Below are positions 62,071-64,000 of a DNA stretch of 64,000 nucleotides, one piece after another. Position numbers and translations under genes: made by a program. The DNA is from GCA-002727735 sp038134525 (lineage in GTDB: Bacteria; Bacteroidota; Bacteroidia; Flavobacteriales_D; Parvicellaceae), in NCBI GenBank assembly GCA_038134525.1, contig JAYPVI010000004.1, forward strand, positions 62,001 through 126,000, read 5' to 3'. The notes under the pieces are model-generated. The model saw nothing but the letters and a program-made list of their open reading frames with translations, did no database searches and was not told where the DNA came from. Numbering within the stretch: position 1 is the stretch's first letter; every line of letters begins with the position of its first letter.

Positions 62071-64000
62071 TCTTCGAATTATTTAAGTACCTATTTTCTC
62101 TAATTCTATCCTTAAATATTGCATATTTCATTGGATTAGTGATAATAAAAACATTATCGTTAGAAACCAAAAATAGCTGGTTTAGTTCAACTCTATTTAT
62201 AGTAATAGGTTTATTATTTCTTTCAACTATTTCATCAATAATCGTAACAAAATTCCAAACATGTTTTGTACTAATACCATTACTTTTTGGTTTCCAAATG
62301 TTTCTTACAAACAAAAAAACAGAAATTCAAAATATTCACAAAACATTTGAAAATTTTGATTATAAGAAATTTATGACTTTAAATGTTATCGGTATTTTGA
62401 GTTTCTTTTTTTTCTTTAACAGAATTGAAACACTTGATATTGTTAATACAAAATTATTAACATATGATACGTTCAACTGGGCACAAATGTCCAAACTTTT
62501 TTTCGAGTACAAGAATGAATCTGTTTTAATTAACGGATTAGACTTTGATGCTGGTATTGATAAAGCCCCCTATCATTATTTTGATATTTGGCTCAATGGT
62601 ACGATTAGTTATGTTTTTAATCTAAATACATCGTATTGTATGGCAATTGTTACTTATCCTTTATTGGTTACTGCAGCAATCGTCAGTTTTGTCTCCTTAA
62701 TTTATGAATTTTCAAAAAAGTTTAAATTAATCGATATCAGTTTAGGTTTATTTATTTTGATACTATCATCAGGAATAATTTTGATACCAAAAGATTTAGA
62801 ATTATTATTTAATAAAGGAAATAATATTTTAAATCAACCTTTTCTAGGTTTATACTGGGGGAAAATTTATGTGATTTATATTTTTGTTTCACTATCAATT
62901 ATTTTTCTTAATAGAAAAAATTTAGTTTCATTTACAAACTCTTTATTAATATTACTAATATTATATAGTCAAGTAATAGTTGGAATTGGTGGGTTACTAG
63001 CGTATTTATTTTTCAGTTTTTTAATTTCAAAATCAAACAAAAAACTCTATTTATCGCTGCTTATCTGTTCATCAGTTTTTTATGTGATTTTTGTAATTTA
63101 CTATTTTAACCCCTTATTCATTGATAAAAAAATTGGCAACTTACAACATATTGAGGGATTAGTTATATCTCTTAAATTATACTTTATCTTGGTAGCTGAA
63201 AAAACATTATTAATAGTTTTTTCATATTGGATTTTTATTTTAAGTTGTTTTTATCTGTTTTTCAAAAAGGAAAAGAACAATTTAAAACTGTTTATACCCT
63301 ACTTTATTATCATTTTGGTGAGTTTAATATTCTGGATTGTAAATATTAATACAAAAGATATGTGGCAAGTATTTCTTATTTGGGCATTACCTATTTTTAA
63401 TATTTTCCAATCAGTACTTATAATCACCACGTTAAATAATCAAAATTTCAAATTAAAATATATCACATATACCATTTTATGTTTTTACTTTTTTATAAAT
63501 CATATAAAAACAAGCTCATTTACAAATGAATCAGAATTAGGAATAATAGATGGTAAATTTTATCACAAAGAAATATATCCAAGTGAATTTAAATCAAGAA
63601 TAATTAATTCAAATAGATTTAAAGATTTTGAAAATCTACTAGTTATTTCAGATTACAATTGTGTGACTGGTGCATATTTTGGAAATATGCCAGGAAGATT
63701 TTTGTATTATACTAATGAATTTAAAAATTTATACTGGATAGATTTAGACATTAACTTAAAGAAAAATGTAATAATCCAACCCCAATACTCAAATCAAAGC
63801 TTAAGAAAATTGATATCTGAATCAAAGAACGAAAATCCCAATACAATTATTACAAAAATATTAAAAGGAAAAAGAATTGATGCCATTTTAGATTGTTCTA
63901 GAAATAAATTAACTTATCAAGATGTTACAACAAAATACAGGGATAGTAATTATAAATTCAATTACTTATATGATGACATGTTACAAAAAAGAAATGATAT
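62067..64000 (+). CDS. large polytopic membrane protein, GT-C-like or polysaccharide-related (3' end outside window)
   Basis: The frame starts at an ATG overlapping the preceding stop (ATGA) and stays open to the end of the window, at least 644 codons. It has about a dozen hydrophobic helices (for example ILSLNIAYFIGLVIIKTLS, LFIVIGLLFLSTISSIIV and LCFYFFINHI) and a mostly soluble C-terminal part beginning around residue 500. Extracytoplasmic loops hold DTFNWAQMSKLFFEY and DKAPYHYFDIWLNG, a layout known from membrane glycosyltransferases of the GT-C kind, but I cannot name a family. It is the last gene of the visible operon and probably transfers or exports the glycan. Confidence 0.8.
   Translation, partial: MIFELFKYLFSLILSLNIAYFIGLVIIKTLSLETKNSWFSSTLFIVIGLLFLSTISSIIVTKFQTCFVLIPLLFGFQMFLTNKKTEIQNIHKTFENFDYKKFMTLNVIGILSFFFFFNRIETLDIVNTKLLTYDTFNWAQMSKLFFEYKNESVLINGLDFDAGIDKAPYHYFDIWLNGTISYVFNLNTSYCMAIVTYPLLVTAAIVSFVSLIYEFSKKFKLIDISLGLFILILSSGIILIPKDLELLFNKGNNILNQPFLGLYWGKIYVIYIFVSLSIIFLNRKNLVSFTNSLLILLILYSQVIVGIGGLLAYLFFSFLISKSNKKLYLSLLICSSVFYVIFVIYYFNPLFIDKKIGNLQHIEGLVISLKLYFILVAEKTLLIVFSYWIFILSCFYLFFKKEKNNLKLFIPYFIIILVSLIFWIVNINTKDMWQVFLIWALPIFNIFQSVLIITTLNNQNFKLKYITYTILCFYFFINHIKTSSFTNESELGIIDGKFYHKEIYPSEFKSRIINSNRFKDFENLLVISDYNCVTGAYFGNMPGRFLYYTNEFKNLYWIDLDINLKKNVIIQPQYSNQSLRKLISESKNENPNTIITKILKGKRIDAILDCSRNKLTYQDVTTKYRDSNYKFNYLYDDMLQKRND

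Noticed and set aside
1..64000. tRNA, rRNA, CRISPR arrays, insertion sequences, phage genes
   Set aside because: None could be recognised by reading; the S74 domain at 7 kb is in a host-type surface protein and is not accompanied by other phage genes.

Overview
The window is AT-rich chromosomal DNA from a Bacteroidetes, most probably a marine-type member of Flavobacteriales; family and genus cannot be fixed from this sequence alone. The evidence is consistent: several secreted proteins end in type IX secretion (T9SS) sorting domains of type A or type B, there is a PorD-like protein and a PorE-like TPR/PD40/OmpA protein, RNA polymerase omega is of the Bacteroidetes type, DnaE carries a fused proofreading exonuclease, and promoters fit the Bacteroidetes TTG-N19-TAnnTTTG pattern. 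Genes are packed tightly, no intergenic gap exceeds about 165 bases, and several convergent gene pairs share stop codons.

Layout. 1-7 kb: PorE-like envelope protein (5' end cut by the window), an unknown membrane protein, a GH3 lipoprotein, a T9SS adhesin-like protein, a thioredoxin-fold lipid-side protein and a DUF1573 protein. 7-13 kb: a secreted collagen-like protein with an S74 chaperone tail, sucD and rpsA. 13-21 kb: ribD and a DMT transporter, the bamD-rpoZ-coaBC-porD-dapA operon (minus strand), then an alpha-oxoamine synthase and plsC that look like a sphingolipid or sulfonolipid pair. 21.5-26 kb: a stand-alone GroES-like protein and two secreted T9SS cargo proteins. 25.9-34.9 kb: a partner-switching signalling locus made of a tandem-duplicated SiaB-like kinase, a SiaC-like phosphoprotein and three SpoIIE-type phosphatases with different sensor modules. 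35-42 kb: a beta-lactamase-fold protein that is the missing half of the GH3 lipoprotein at 3 kb, then wbqC-like, lepB, dapB, a T9SS type B lectin and thioredoxin. 42-54.4 kb: dnaE, the PASTA/T9SS/rluD operon, a DUF6056-like gene broken by one amber codon, rdgB, a yefM-yoeB toxin-antitoxin pair with a TGTACA-type operator, and ddl. 54.5-64 kb: a plus-strand surface-polysaccharide operon (oxidoreductase, acyltransferase, two DegT aminotransferases, an unrecognised protein, a formyltransferase, a GT2, an SDR epimerase/dehydratase and a large polytopic protein running off the window).

How it fits together: much of the window serves the cell envelope (outer-membrane assembly, T9SS export, peptidoglycan turnover and precursor synthesis, lipid and glycan synthesis). 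The two most interesting points are the Sia-like signalling locus, whose output is not visible here, and the split GH3/beta-lactamase protein encoded at two sites about 31 kb apart. No tRNA, rRNA, CRISPR array or insertion sequence was recognised.
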